From Plasmodium malariae (taxonomy: Eukaryota > Apicomplexa > Aconoidasida > Haemosporida > Plasmodiidae): DNA of 64,000 nucleotides. The DNA is taken from assembly GCF_900090045.1 (NCBI RefSeq), contig NC_041775.1, forward strand, positions 1 through 64,000, written 5' to 3'. Below, piece after piece: positions 13,101-26,632 of the stretch. Numbering within the stretch: position 1 is the stretch's first letter; the number at the start of each line of letters is the position of its first letter. The notes under the pieces were generated by a model. It saw only the letters and a program-made list of their open reading frames with translations, was not told the origin of the DNA and did not search any database. The translations under genes and the position numbers were made by a program.

Positions 13101-14353
13101 TGTATCATAAACAACATTACTATGAGGATATATGACCTATATATTATAATGAAAAATTTTGATGTATAGTGTTATCTATATTTTTGTTATTCTACAAATT
13201 CAAACGATTTGAATGAAAAATTTTATTAAAGATGTTATGATAATTATTAAATTTATTTTTTTTTAATATATAATTATAATTAATTAATAATATAAAAATA
13301 TTTAATTTTTCTGCGTACATTTATATATCGAATATAAAAAGATATATTATACCACACTGAAAGTTCTAAAAAGGTAAGTAAAACAGCATTTACTGCATGC
13401 AATAGAATAGATAGTATTAACAGTTTACTGTATAATTATACTATATATTCTATTTATGTAATATTAAATTTATAATTAAAACATGATTTTTAAGTATACT
13501 TTTAGTTTAACAAATAAATACTTATCTCCACATACTATCTTTTAGTTAAATCTCCTTTTTCTTCAATTGAAATTTAATTTCAGCAATATTTATGAAGTTC
13601 AGTTTATCAACAAATATGTATATTATTAAAACTTATTGTATATATTAACTTAAATAATATGTAAGGTATTATCTTAACAATAACAAAAATAATAATAAAA
13701 AAAAAGACAAAATTCTATAGTTCATAAATATTTAATACTTATATATATATAATATTTTAAAAGGCCTAAAAGTTTCCTTAAATAAATTTTGCAGTATAAC
13801 AGGAAATTTATATGAGACTATACCAAAATTAATTTAGTTTTTTGTATAATATATCGGTACAATTATATGTCTCATATTTATAATATGAAAGAGCACTTTT
13901 CCCTATTTTGTTTTTATTTAGAATAGAATAAGCTTATATTTCAAAATATTATTTTATCAATTAAAAGTATTTATTTTATATTTTACTACATATGTCACTT
14001 TATTTTAATATTAATAAAGAGTAAAAAAAAAATTTTTTTAAGTAAATTCTTTTTAAATTCTATGTATGAAAAAAAAGGAACATATTACTTATGAATATAT
14101 TATATATATATTTTTCATTTAAATAAATATTAATATGATACTAACTTAATTTTTCTTATTTAACTCACGTACACTTATATACAAGGATAACTCTAACTAC
14201 AGAATAAAACATAAAATTTATTTTTATTTTATAATAATTATATACACTATTGTATCCAATGGATCATTTTTCTACAAATTATATAAAAATCTATTTAATA
14301 AAAATGTGATTCTGTGTATTTATATATTATTATAATATTTTTTTTATTCTTAG
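10154..14353. other. 4.2 kb AT-rich spacer
   Basis: No gene recognised on either strand. The open frame at 11367-11603 (minus) is low-complexity I/L/F/N and lacks family features. The right end should hold the promoter and short first exon of the PIR pseudogene at 14354. An ATG at 14260 is possible, but no clean donor follows it. Confidence 0.55.
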
Positions 14354-15134
14354 GAGAATACCGTAACATTATATCTTAAATATAGAGATGAATTTGACAA
14401 TAAAACTATATCAGACACTTTGAATAGCAGTGTTACTGGGAATAATCCTGGAATGAAATGTGTGTCAATTAATTATGATAATTTTACTGTTCCATGTCAA
14501 GAGATCGGTAGATATTTAATTAGAATATATAATAGTTATAAATCTGATAGCCTCACACCATGCAAATACTTGAATTACCAGATAAATATAGATGCTAGTT
14601 ATAATAAGAATCCTAATTGATTAAACGGATATTAGGAATTTTTGTCCAAAACAGAAAATATGTGCATAAAAAAAATAAAAAGTATTCCAAATGATGATTT
14701 AGATAAAATTAAAGAAATATACAATTATTATGAAAATTTAAAAAAATTCAATTGTCGAGATAAAGATTCTTATGAGAGTATTTGTAGTAATATTAAAAAT
14801 TGTTATAACATTTATAAGAATAATTACGAAGAATGTAAAAGAAATAACTAAAATCCTTTTTGTCATAAGCTAATCAATTTTAAGCAAGCATATGATAATA
14901 AACTGCGCACGGTAATTCATTGTTCTGGTTCATCATTGATTTTACCACTTACAAAGGTAAATTATATATATTCTGCAAGTTTAACAACAGCAGTTATATT
15001 ACTAGCATCTTTTACTTTATTTTTTTTATATAAGGTTAAAAAAAATTATACTTGATAGAGATGATATTCAATCACAATAAGTATGCGCATTCTCTAAAAT
15101 AATTACTAGCACTAAACAACTACATTTTTAAATA

Positions 15135-15171
<37 letters not shown>

Positions 15172-15353
15172 TTTCTTATTTATTCATATAGTTTACTCCA
15201 ATAAAATTTTGGTTACATAGTCATTTGCGAGAGCAATAAATAATAGAACATAACCAAGTTGCAAATGAAACAACCGAAATTTTACAAAACACCTGTAAAA
15301 ACGTAAATAGAAATTACGAAGGAAGTTTTCATAATATAGATTATAAGGCTTAA
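14354..15353 (+). pseudogene. PIR (vir/kir-type) pseudogene, exons 2 and 3
   Basis: After an acceptor TTATTCTTAG the frame runs from 14354 to 15034 and is PIR-like throughout. It has PCQEIGRYLIRIYNSYKSD, CKYLNYQINID, DDLDKIKEIYNYYENLKKF, SYESICSNIKNCYNIYKNN, and a terminal TM (SASLTTAVILLASFTLFFLY). It is interrupted in the same frame by TGA 14618-14620, TAG 14633-14635 and TAA 14849-14851. Exon 3 (15192..15353) begins FTPIKFWLHSHLREQ, has a TAA at 15237-15239, then continues in frame IIEHNQVANETTEILQNTCK to its own stop. There is no net frameshift and four nonsense codons, so decay is recent. The donor after exon 2 is GTTAAA, not the usual GTAAGT or GTATAA. Exon 1 was not located with confidence. 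PIR proteins are variant antigens of the infected red cell. Confidence 0.85.
15137..15166. repeat. AT dinucleotide microsatellite in PIR intron 2
   Basis: About 30 bases of uninterrupted alternating A/T within the intron between PIR pseudogene exons 2 and 3. Confidence 0.8.
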
Positions 15354-18065
15354 GGAGATCCTTAATAAAGAAATTACAGTTTATATTGTTAGCAAGAAAA
15401 AATTTAATACTTAGCGGTATGAATATTAAATACATGTGGAAATTTATTAAAAAACGAGATTAACTAAAAGTAAAAAAATGTTTAATTATTAATAAAAATT
15501 ACTATAATAATTATGTGAAAATTATTCAAAAAAGACGTTAACGTAAACACTATACTAATTTAAGAGTTAATATTATAAAAATCCCGTTATACATGATATC
15601 TTCGTAACAATGCAAAATAAATAACTTTGGAACTAAAATATATAATAAAAGATGTTACAGAACACTTTGAATTCCTTATAAAGTAATACGGATTAAAGAT
15701 TATTACTTATTCGCTAAAATAGGAAAAAGTAAACAAAGAAGAGTAACATTAACAAAAATGCAAATAATATTTATATTAAAAAAAAATATATATATGAAAT
15801 AAAAATGTAACAAAAAAAAATAAAAAATGTATATTTTTTATTTATAACATTCCTTATTTAAATTTTTCATTACTATTTTTTCCCTCTAAATTATAAAGAA
15901 CTGAAAATTTAGACCAGGAATTACAATCATAGCACTATTGCTTCATGTGAATGTTATTATCTGTAAAGCTATTGTAAGAATACTTATACATGAAGATAAA
16001 CCAGAAAATTATACGATTCCTAGAATTTAAATAGAATTACTTTTATCTATTAGTTAATAATTCAGAAACACGTTCTTTCCAAGCACTATATTTTATTTCT
16101 TTTTTCTTTATTGATACCCTTTTACATATATAATATTCAAATTATGTAACAAAACGGGCATATAGTAAATGAACATCATATATAAAATTATATTATAATT
16201 ATGCATTTTTCACTTAAGTAAATTATAATAGCAACAAATAGTATTAATATTTTTGTGTTTTATCTTTATATACATTATATTATAAGGAAAAATATAACAA
16301 ACATGATGGGAAGTAACAATAATATTCCAATAATCAGAAAAATTTAAAGGTTATTCTTTTCTTCCGAATTTTTATTGAATTCTTTTTCTATACTCATTAT
16401 TTAATTTATGGAATATACATTCTAATACAAATGTAATTGTTTTAAATGTAAACTCCCTTATTTCAACATAAAAGTTTCAGGTACCTTCTAATTTGTAAAT
16501 TATAAATTTAATTATATCCACTCATTTTGATCATTACATATAAATATATACAATCTTCTATTTTCCAATGTCTAAATTTTAGTTAATAATTTAGATATGA
16601 TACATTTATTATTATACTTAGCATAACATTCAAAATAATAAAACAAGAAATACGTATTAAAGAAATAATTCCACGTTGTTAAAACATTGACCTGTTAATA
16701 TTAAATAAATAAATAAACATATTTTTATGATTATGTGGTGCTAAATTTTTTATTTCATAACCATTTACAGTAAGCATGAATATATATAAAAAAAAGTGCT
16801 CAGAATATGATTCAAATTTTTAAAAAATATAGATACTACTTAATTTTGTATATTTCTTTAATTTCTTTTGTATTATATATATATATATATATATATTCAT
16901 GTTTATATTTATTTTTCTTTACAAATTCTACTAAATAAATATACACAAGATATTATGTTAAAAATAATTAAGGATAAAAGTTACAATAAATTTTCTATTA
17001 TTATATATATATTATCTCACTAAAAGTGATTATATGCAGTAACCATGAACATCCACTGAATTTTTAGTTAAAATGGTCAAGGTCAAATATAAATATTTCT
17101 GTTACAATCACTAATTTCACTATATAATATTTTAGAATATAAAAATACATATATATGTTTAAAGTATAATTATTTCATATATATTATATACATAAGATTA
17201 AATATTTCAATAATATATTGCAAAATTTAATATTAAATAAAAAATAAAAATAAAGTAGGGAATATATATATATATAACATTATTTTTATAATATACACTC
17301 GATTCATTCTTCTTAAATTTTACTACAAATACATTTTAAATAAATAAAATATAAAATGGGCTTGGAAATTATTTAGTTACAACAATTTATAATACTCAAA
17401 AATAATAATGAACTATAATTAGCACTTTAATGCTTTGATTTTCTATTACATTTTTATATTTTTTATATTAAAATTATTCAAAATTTTGTACATATGTTAA
17501 ATATGTTTCTGTAGTATATGCATTTTTTAATAGATTTATCATAAAACTCTCTGCTATAAAAAATAATTAAATTTTCTGTCTACAAAAAAAAAACAAAATA
17601 AGCTCCTTTTTTTTTTATAAAACACAGAAGTCATTTACAATTAATTTAAAGGAAATAACACATTTTTTATAATTAGGTAACGCAATAATCATTTTGGACT
17701 AAAAATATGAAAGAAATGAAAAAGAATTATATCGTGCTTTGGAGATTAAAAATATGAAATTTCCTAATAATTTGACGAAACAACAATAAATGCACATTTT
17801 ATGATAATTTTACAGAACACAATTATATTTCATGTACAGATATAATTTTATGTACATATATATGTTAATACAAAATATTAAATTCAAAAAGATGCTTAAA
17901 ATACAATATCTTAAAATAAAACATTAAAACTAAGGACAATCAAAGCATATTTCTATAACTTATATCAAAATAGTTATGTATATATATGGATTTTTTTAAA
18001 ATATAATAAACATATGTGCATTTCGTATGTGTTTATTGTTTTTAATTATACCACATATCGTCTTA
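15354..18065. other. AT-rich spacer between convergent genes
   Basis: 3' flank of the plus-strand PIR pseudogene meets 3' flank of the minus-strand gene at 18066. A short open stretch at about 15912-16030 (plus, about 38 codons, reading RPGITIIALLLHVNVIICKA...) is somewhat less AT-rich. It has no start or splice context that I can defend. TA repeats occur near 16876-16895. Nothing else recognised. Confidence 0.55.
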
Positions 18066-18955
18066 CTAAATATTTCTTTTTGCAGAGGTATCAACAACAT
18101 TATAATAAATATTAGTTTTACTTCTCTTTTTTCTATTAAATTTTTCAATTTTTTTTGAAGTATAATCAATACCTAATACAGCTAAAACTGACACAAAAAA
18201 TAAAACTGCTGATAATACCGGCGGTACTGCATCTAGTATGTTATTTAATACGCCTAAACCTCTTTCTTCTTTAATTACCAGTTTCATAAAAAGAACATGG
18301 AGTGAAAAAAGTATTAATCCTAACAATAGGATAACTAAAGCTGGGTTAAATTTTGAAAATATCTTTTTATGTATCAATCTATTAGCAATCTTTTTATCAA
18401 TTTTCATGTTATACTGCATTTGATTTATGGAATCTAATTCTTTGAATATTTTCTTTTCAATAAATGAATCAATACTATTAAATAAAGAAGATTTTTTTTT
18501 CTTAACTAATCTATTCCTTTCCTCTGCTTTTAATAAAATTTCTTTTATTTTTCTTCGTAATTTATGGTCTCTGTCATTTTTATATATATTTCTTTTTTCA
18601 TCGATTAATGTAGTGTCACCCTTATGATCTGATGTATATCCAGTTAATATTACATCCATTGAATTCTCTGAGAATAGTCTATTAATTGTTAAACCTGAAT
18701 ACTCATCTAGTATACTATTATTGTTCATGGATTTACAGTAGGTATACTAAAAATAAGAAAGTAAATATTTATTATTTACAATATTTGTATTATATACTAA
18801 GAATATACAATTTTTAAAAATATAATATAAAACCAAAAAAATAAAAATAATTAGAAATATTAAAATACTACATTATTGTTATAATGGAATATCCAAAATA
18901 AAAGGGGAAACGCAAGTATTTTAACAAAGATGAAGGACTTAATATTTTCCAACAT
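18066..18955 (-). CDS. two-TM exported-type protein, unknown function, two exons
   Basis: Exon 1 is 18955..18872 (28 codons, leader MLENIKSFIFVKILAFPLLF...) with donor GTAGTA. Exon 2 is 18746..18066 after TTTTTAG, phase 0. The protein is about 254 aa. At residue 51 it reads RLFSE, in place of the RxLxK seen at residue 52 in its neighbours, so the PEXEL is degenerate. A basic middle (KLRRKIKEILLKAEERNRL, VKKKKSSLFNSIDSF) leads to EKKIFKELDS at about 125. TM1 spans about 162-183 and TM2 about 202-221. The tail is basic but lacks the fam-l KKVKKY and fam-m NNEKY endings. It shares the gene plan of both families without clearly belonging to either. It is closest by eye to the decayed copy at 29516-30363. 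Likely exported; role unknown. Confidence 0.8.
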
Positions 18956-21900
18956 TATACATTTCAGTGCTAATATATATTGAAAAATAAAAATATTATA
19001 TGCAGTATAAATTCTGCAAATGATAAAATAAACTTCTTATACTATTTTTAATTTTTTATTTTATTATAAAAGTCATAAGTCGAATTCATGTAGATGTAAC
19101 TCATATTATAATTTATAATTTAAAAATAACTTTAAAATTGATTTGATATAATTTCTATATAGGTTTATTATATAATAAAAGATAATAACAATATATTATA
19201 TCATGAAGAAGAATATTATTAAATAAGATGAAATAAAAACGAAAATTATTCAATCAATTATAAATTTTTTTCATTTTTTTAAAAGAAAGTAGAATATGTA
19301 GAATATGTATAATTATATATATTCAGAAGCTAATTTTGAATATTTACGTTGTTTCCAAGTATCAGTTCTAATTTTATACTTATTTTTGGTATATTTTCAT
19401 TCTGTGGTTAAATAATATTAATTGTTCTAAAAATAAATAACATAGAACAGATATATGAATTTATAAAAAATATTTTTCACTATATAAAATATGCATTAAT
19501 ATCTATCTGAAAAAACGCATATTTGTTAATAAGCCATTTTTATTAAAAAAAATTTAATTTATTGTTACACTGAAATATATGAATCTACGTATATTTTTAA
19601 GTGTACTATAATAATAATCGTTATATTTCTGTATAAGAATATTTTAATATAACAATTTAAATCTAAATTGAAATACTATTTATTATTATTTAATAGAATA
19701 TTTAAAAATTTTGGATTATTTAATTTTACCCATTCCTTTTCAAAAAGTATATAAATATATAGAGATATATATTAATATAAAATTAAGAAGGAATTTAGTA
19801 TATAAATATTTTATACAGCTAAATAAATTAGGAAATTTTTATATCCATACATTATTATAAATAAAAGTAATAAAAAGAATATATATATATAAGACGTATA
19901 TAGGGATAATAAAAGAACAATTAGGAATATAAAAATTCTGCTAATTTTGAAATGGTACAATTTACAAAATAATTCACAATATATACTATTTTATTTTAAT
20001 TCATACTATTAAAAACATAATTTTAAGTTGAAATATGATCATTTAATGCTTTCGTATAATATAAAATTTTCTTGTAGTAGTAAAAGTATTTTACATCCTA
20101 TTTATTTTACTCTTTCTATATTTATAATACTGGAGATAATAATTATAAATCTATTATATTAAAAAAAAGTTATCAGAAACAAAAAATAAATTAAGTATGT
20201 TTATTTTCATATGTAGATAATTAAAAAAAAAAGTTTTATTATGTTTAAAATAATTTTTTTGAATTACTACAGTAAGTTGTAAAAATTGATATAATATATC
20301 TTTATTTGATTATATTTTATGTACATATTGTAACTTTATACATATGACACTTCTTTTGTAAGGTTCAAACGCGTTCATTATTTAATCTTACACATATTTT
20401 AAAGAGTTAAAATTTTCTACATAAGAAATATTGTGATACATAAAATTTTATAAACCAAGTAGCATACAACTTTTACTAAAAAATAAATTACAAAAACCAT
20501 TAAGCATTATAATATACAATAAAATTAGTATTTTAATTTGATCATATAATCAAGAATATTAGTGAATATTTACTTTGCTAAAACTTTTTTTTTTTTCTTC
20601 CATATATATATTTCTGTATAAATATAATTAATTTTTTTTTTTTTTTTTGATAATGAAAGATTAATAATAAAAATGTATTTATACAATAATTTATTCTATA
20701 ACTTCAATTAAAGTTTTAATTATTATTTTTTTACCAAAAGAAAATAATACATAATTTTTAAAGGATATCGGGATTAATTCTTATAATAACATTTATTTTT
20801 TCCTATTGCATTTTTCTTCATACAAATAATTATATTAAAATTTTAAATGATGAAAATTTTTTTAATTTATTGGGCTCTTTACAATTATAATATATTTTTT
20901 TAACAACTAGCATATTATAATTATAAAATATTTCAATGATACATTTAATATGCAATTTGCCTTAAGTGTGTATTTAATAAATGTATTATGCATTACTATG
21001 TTTGCAATATATATAAATTTTGTTTTATGCTTATAAAAGTACTATTACGATAATGAAATCCTGTTTTATTCAAAAAGTAATGCAAAATAAATAAAGATAT
21101 ATATATATTTTTAGAAATAAAAAAACATTGTTTACGGATGATAATATGACCTTTAATCAAAATTTAATATGTATGTCTTATTATAAGTATAAGTATTCTG
21201 AATTTTAATTTATGATTTATATAATGCTTATATTTTGAGAACCTTAAAGCTCTATTAATTTATGTGCTATTTTATCGTTATAAATATATCTGATATATTA
21301 AAAAATTCAGATTTATTTTTATGTTAATTAAAAATATATTATATATCTTATGCTCGAAGATTTAACATAGCATAACATGTAGTCATTACGCAATATCATT
21401 TGTATAAATTTAATGAATAAAATTTTTTTTCAAATATATTTTTTGAAACAAATAATGATTTAGAACTTAAATTATTCTTAAATATCAAACTTTTATTTTT
21501 CTATTTATGATACGTAATTTTAAGGCTTGTTATAATTGAAGATATTTAAAAAAAAAAATTAAAAAATATTACATGAAAAAATAAAAGAAGTAATATATAT
21601 TGTTAATAAAATAAATCTTTTATTTTTTTTTTGAACTCGATAATTGTGTCAAAGCACATTAATTAAATTATTTATTATATTTAATGTAATTAATAGCCAA
21701 ATACGAAAATAATAGTACATATTATATTAAGAACGGAAATGTAACTTTTTCATTATTTAAGCCAAAATAAATGATATTTAGAAAAAACTTCAACAGATTA
21801 TATATTAATATTTTCTTAATTATTTCCCAATATTTCATCTTTTTAATGGTATAAAAAATATATAAAATATATAGATTACGTAAATACAAATTTTCAATAT

Positions 21901-22727
21901 AATATAAATTCAAGTAATTTGTGCAATACTGAGTAACAACTACAATTAGTTACAAAAATATTATAACATTTCGTTTAAAAACTTCCTTTAATTGTAATGA
22001 TTTAGAATCCTAAAGATTGTACGTAGTTCTAAGTAATTCATAAATAAAAAAGTACAACACTTCATGGTATATTTATAATTTCAAACATAGACTATTTTAA
22101 AAATTACATCTTTTAAAAATATTTATACTTTAGCACCATTTATAAAGTATTCCGCATAAAATATATTTTATAGAATAAATATTAACATTCTTTCCTTGGT
22201 AAAGAAACAATTTATATACGTACCACTGTAGTACAAATTATTCATATACATACGTTGAATGCAAAAAATGACACATCAATATTAACATGACTATAATAGT
22301 ACATTTTCTTAAGTAACATAAGCAAATAATAATTTTAGATTTAATCAAAAAATAAAAAAATATGTTTAATAAAATTGAAAGCGCAACAATCCAATAAAAC
22401 TACATAAATAATTACATTATATATTGATTTTAATGCCAATATATATAAATTATTTATAAAATCTATTTTAAAGCGAAGATTTATATGTGAAGAAAAAATA
22501 ATTGGATATACAGAAGTTATTCCTTAAAATAAAAATTGAAAATTATTCAAACAGTCAAAAATTCAAATTAACAAAAGGTCTAAAAACATACATGTTTATT
22601 GTTTCCCAACAAAAACACTGGTATACGTATCTGTAATTATATAATAAAAATAGATATTATGGCTGTTAAGTATATCACTAAAGATATTACTATATATATT
22701 AAATGCATCTTTACAGAAAATCACATA
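18956..22727. other. 3.8 kb AT-rich spacer
   Basis: Upstream region of the 18066-18955 gene (element at 19287-19310), then 3' flank of the fam-l-like gene at 22728. The conserved 3' tract AAGTATATCACTAAAGATAT lies at 22668-22687. There is a poly-T run at about 20632-20648. The minus-strand open frame at 21722-21913 is composition-driven. No gene seen. Confidence 0.6.
19287..19310 (-). promoter_or_regulatory. shared upstream GAATATAGA-type element
   Basis: Plus-strand AAGTAGAATATGTAGAATAT followed by GTAT lies about 332 bp upstream of the ATG at 18955. It is the counterpart of the elements upstream of the fam-l-like and fam-m-like genes. Confidence 0.35.
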
Positions 22728-23685
22728 TTACTTTTTATTCGATCTTTTTCTGAACTTAATATTTTCATATTTTATAACTTTTTTGTAGTAATATATCATC
22801 ACTAATACAAATATAACAACAAATATAAGAAATGGTACACCATAAATGAATGTAGTTGATGCAAATATTTTTTGTAAATTACCCCATCCTTCTTTGCTTA
22901 ACAGTGTATTCAGAAGCCCATCTACACCAGGAGCAATCTGAGCATCAGTTGGAGATGGGTATAACAAGTGTAATAAACCCAATAATCCACCACTTACTAA
23001 TTTCTCTAATGAAAGATCTAATATCGGTAGTATCAATATAAAGATAAATAACAAAAGTAAAGCAATTCGTATTCTGCATTTTTTACGTGCTAGTTTTTTA
23101 TATTCTTTATATTCAATAATTTTGCTATTTTTAACGTAATCTTCATAATCAAGTTCTTTAAATATTTTTCTTTCAAAATCGAAATATTTTTTTGTTTTAG
23201 GTATAACACATTTATTTTTCTCAACATTTCTATCGTATTCCTTAATATATAATGAACGTCTACATGATTGTTTGTGTTTTCCGTCTGTTCCTCTTTTATT
23301 ATTAGATTTATATCTTTTCTCTTTCACTTCATTATTTGGAGTCTCTTCTTTAAATTTTGCAATACATGAATCCTTATCGTGTTTATGTTTTGTTAATAAT
23401 CTATAATTTCTAGTATTTAATTTTCTAATAAAATTGCATTTTTCTTCAAAATATATATTTAGAGGGCTCTAAACCAAAAAACAAATGTAAATATTTCTTA
23501 TTTAAATGAAAAAATATTCTTATCCTAAGAAAAAGCATTAATAAAAATAAACAATTAAAATATAAATAATACAAATATTTCGAATAAAACTATAATACCA
23601 TGTCATTGTAAAAGTAACATATCCAAGGTAATAGTATATAAGTTGAAATATTAATAAATAAAAACAACGCAATATTTTGTTCCAT
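22728..23685 (-). CDS. fam-l-like two-TM exported protein, two exons, intact
   Basis: Exon 1 is 23685..23599 (29 codons, MEQNIALFLFINISTYILLP...) ending ATG|GTATTA. Exon 2 is 23468..22728 after TGGTTTAG, phase 0. The protein is about 275 aa. A PEXEL-like RLLTK starts at residue 52 after TRNY. A charged middle is followed by KTKKYFDFERKIFKELDYED (ERKIF at about 128). TM1 spans about 164-182, a loop rich in G, L and P follows, TM2 spans about 236-257, and the tail is YYYKKVIKYENIKFRKRSNK. It is a typical fam-l-like protein, expected to enter the secretory pathway and possibly be exported. No internal stop is seen. Confidence 0.85.
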
Positions 23686-25672
23686 ACTATAAAACTCTAA
23701 AGTTGTAATTTATTTAGAATGACTTATGCTTATAATAAAGTATAATATATTCAACGAAAAATAGTGTTACCTGTATATTTTCAATTTTAATTCATTATTT
23801 TTTCATAGAACATAATAATATATATATATGTAAAATGCATTTTACCACGCGAAAAAAAATATAAAACCTTTAAAAATATATTATACATTTTTAAAATTTA
23901 CTTTGTTAATAAAATACGACTTTCAATGAAATACTATATTTTTAGCTTTTTTATAAATACTAAAAAATTATAACTTAATTATTTAATATAATCGAGTTAT
24001 TACAAGTTTTTTTTATATAAATTTTTTAAAGTAAAAAAAGATACATGATATATTAATATTTCTATATACTCATTTAATTTACATAAAAAAACGTATAGAA
24101 TATAGATCTATTACTATATTTTATATATTAGGGAAATAACTGCTAATTTGATTGATATATTCCTACTATTAATTATAATTCCTAAGATATTACACTTTTA
24201 TATAGCATGTTATTTATTTTATAAAATGTGAATTATTATATCTATACAATAATTGTAGTAAGGAAATAGTCAATAACTTGTACAACTTTTTTATTTTGTG
24301 AAATATAACACACTTTTCAGTTGTCATATGAAAAGTAGCTTTATATTATGTTTTACAATATATTTAGAAAGTTCATTTTATAATTAACTATCCAATCTAC
24401 GAATAATTATATATATTTCATAAGTAAAAAAAGGTCTATTTATTATTTTTGTGTTATATTTTTAAAAAAATTAACTCTTAATTAAATTTAATTTGTACCA
24501 TTATTTCTAAATGATGATTTTTTAAATCGATCCCCTTAATGTTTTTATGTTTTTTTCCACATGTATAATTAAAAAAATATTCACATATTAGAAAAAAAAT
24601 AAAGAATTATCACAGTATAATAAGTATATGAATGTTTCATAAACTATCATAATTTAAAAAATTTCAAATAATATAAATTTACTTATAATATTTATACACA
24701 AGTTATTTTATGGAAATTATAAATAAGGAAGTCTAACAATACGATTTACCAAAATATATTATTCATCATCTTTCTTATTGACAATTTTAAAGCAGATATA
24801 TTAGTTTTTGTTTTGTATTTTACAAATATATATTGTCAAATAAACAATTTTACACATTCATATTAAAAAATGAATTCAAATAAACGAAAATTAATTTTTT
24901 TAATTATACTTATATAGTAAAAAGTATGATATATATAAAAATTTCTGCTACATATGTGGTATGAAGCATAAAATGACAATTATAGAATTATTATATTCAC
25001 AAAAAAATTACTATAGAAATTCTAAATTTTATTTTATTTTTATTTTTAAAAAATATTATTCATTCGGCCAACATATTATGATATTAACAGAAAAGAAAAA
25101 AAAGTAAAATTTAAAAAGCCATATTATAATAAAAAAAGAAAAATTTAAATACAATAAGTATAATTATTATCATTCTTAACATACAAAACAAGGCACATTA
25201 ATTGTTAATTTTAAAGTAATAATTCCTTTTCATAATTATTTTAAAAAGTAATAATTTTATAGTATAAAATGATAAAAAATATAAAGCAGCAATATTTTTA
25301 GTTAAAAAGTAAATTAAAAAATGAATATAATAAAATAATATTAAATGTACTGTTATTTATTAATTCTAACAAGCAAATATATATTGTTTGTTGAAATTTG
25401 CATATAAACAGATATATATATATATATATCTTAAGCCATAATAATTAATTCAGAAGAAATAATACATTAAATTACAAATTAAAAAACATTCAAATATTCA
25501 AATTTAAAAAAAATATCAAAACTTTTTCTTTTTACATTTACGTATAAATATTACTACATATATGTAGGTTCATATATATAATCTAAACAATTATTATATT
25601 TAATATGTCATTAAAGATATTTCAAGTAGTACATAACATTCATAGGCTTTCTTAAAGAAATAAACGTATTGC
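23686..25672. other. AT-rich spacer between two fam-l-like genes
   Basis: Holds the upstream element of the gene ending at 23685 and the 3' flank of the gene starting at 25673. The latter includes a weak form of the conserved 3' tract near 25600-25630 and a TA repeat near 25411-25428. No further coding signal. Confidence 0.6.
24091..24110 (-). promoter_or_regulatory. shared upstream GAATATAGA-type element
   Basis: Plus-strand ACGTATAGAATATAGATCTA lies about 406 bp upstream of the ATG at 23685. It matches the core of the elements near the other two-TM genes. Confidence 0.35.
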
Positions 25673-26632
25673 TTACCATTCATTGAACGCTTCCAGGAAC
25701 TTAATTTTTTTATGTTTTATAACATTTTTATAATAATAAAAAATTCCTCGAGTAAGTATAATACCCAATATTAAGATAGGTAAACAATAGACTAGAACAC
25801 CAAATACTTTAATTCCTGTAAGGTTTTTCAATTGACATGTAGACGACCAAAAAGATCCCGAAGGTTCAACAGAGCCGGCTGTTGGTTCGCTATATCCTAA
25901 TAAAATACATAATGTATTCAATAAAGTACCTACAGAACTAAAATTACCTAATGATAAGTCCACTATAGGTACAATTAATACCAATATGAACAATACAAAA
26001 AGTGAGCAAAGTCGCAATCCATATTTCTTACATTTTAATTTTTTGTAATCCTTATCATTAATCAACATCATTTTTTTAAAGAACTCCTTATCATGAAGAC
26101 CGTTCATAATTTTTTTTTCATAATGCTTATATGATTTATGAAACATAGTACTTTTCTTTTTCATAAGTTCCTTAATCAATTCATCCTTAATTAATGAACA
26201 TCTATATAATTTTTCTTTTCTTTCTTTGTCCAATTTTTCATTTTTAGTTTTAAGTAATTTTTCTCTCTTTCTTTTTGTATTATATGGTATCTTTAATTCT
26301 AAATCTCCAACACTTGTAAAAATACAATTCTCACTTTTTCCTAATAATCGATAAATGCGTGTATCTAATTTTCTACCAAAACCATATTTATCTTCCAAAA
26401 TTTTTCTAAACATACGCTAAAAAAAAAAAAATTTTAATTTTTCATATATAAATAGATAAATATATCCTTTCTAGAATAAAATAATTAATAAAAATAAACA
26501 CAAAAATATGAATAATACAAATTCCTTCAAAAATTAATATAATACCATGTCATTATAAAAATTACATATAGACTTTAAAAGGAAAAAGAAAGAAATTTTT
26601 ATAAAAAAGATAAATTTAATTCTTTGCTTCAT
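25673..26632 (-). CDS. fam-l-like two-TM exported protein, two exons, intact
   Basis: Exon 1 is 26632..26546 (29 codons, MKQRIKFIFFIKISFFFLLK...) ending ATG|GTATTA. Exon 2 is 26416..25673 after a run of T and AG, phase 0, beginning RMFRKILEDKYGFGRKL. The protein is about 276 aa. A PEXEL-like RLLGK starts at residue 52. The middle is unusually lysine-rich (NTKRKREKLLKTKNEKLDKE) and leads to KKKSTMFHKSYKHYEKKIM (EKKIM at about 129). TM1 spans about 165-182 and TM2 about 233-256. The tail YYYKNVIKHKKIKFLEAFNE runs a few residues beyond the usual fam-l end. Start MKQ rather than MEQ and the lysine-rich middle mark it as a divergent member. Confidence 0.82.

Noticed and set aside
15193..15435. Minus-strand 80-codon open frame.
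   Set aside because: It is the antisense shadow of PIR pseudogene exon 3 on the plus strand.
18238..18627. Two plus-strand frames inside the minus-strand gene at 18066-18955.
   Set aside because: Antisense shadows of a gene with good exon structure on the other strand.
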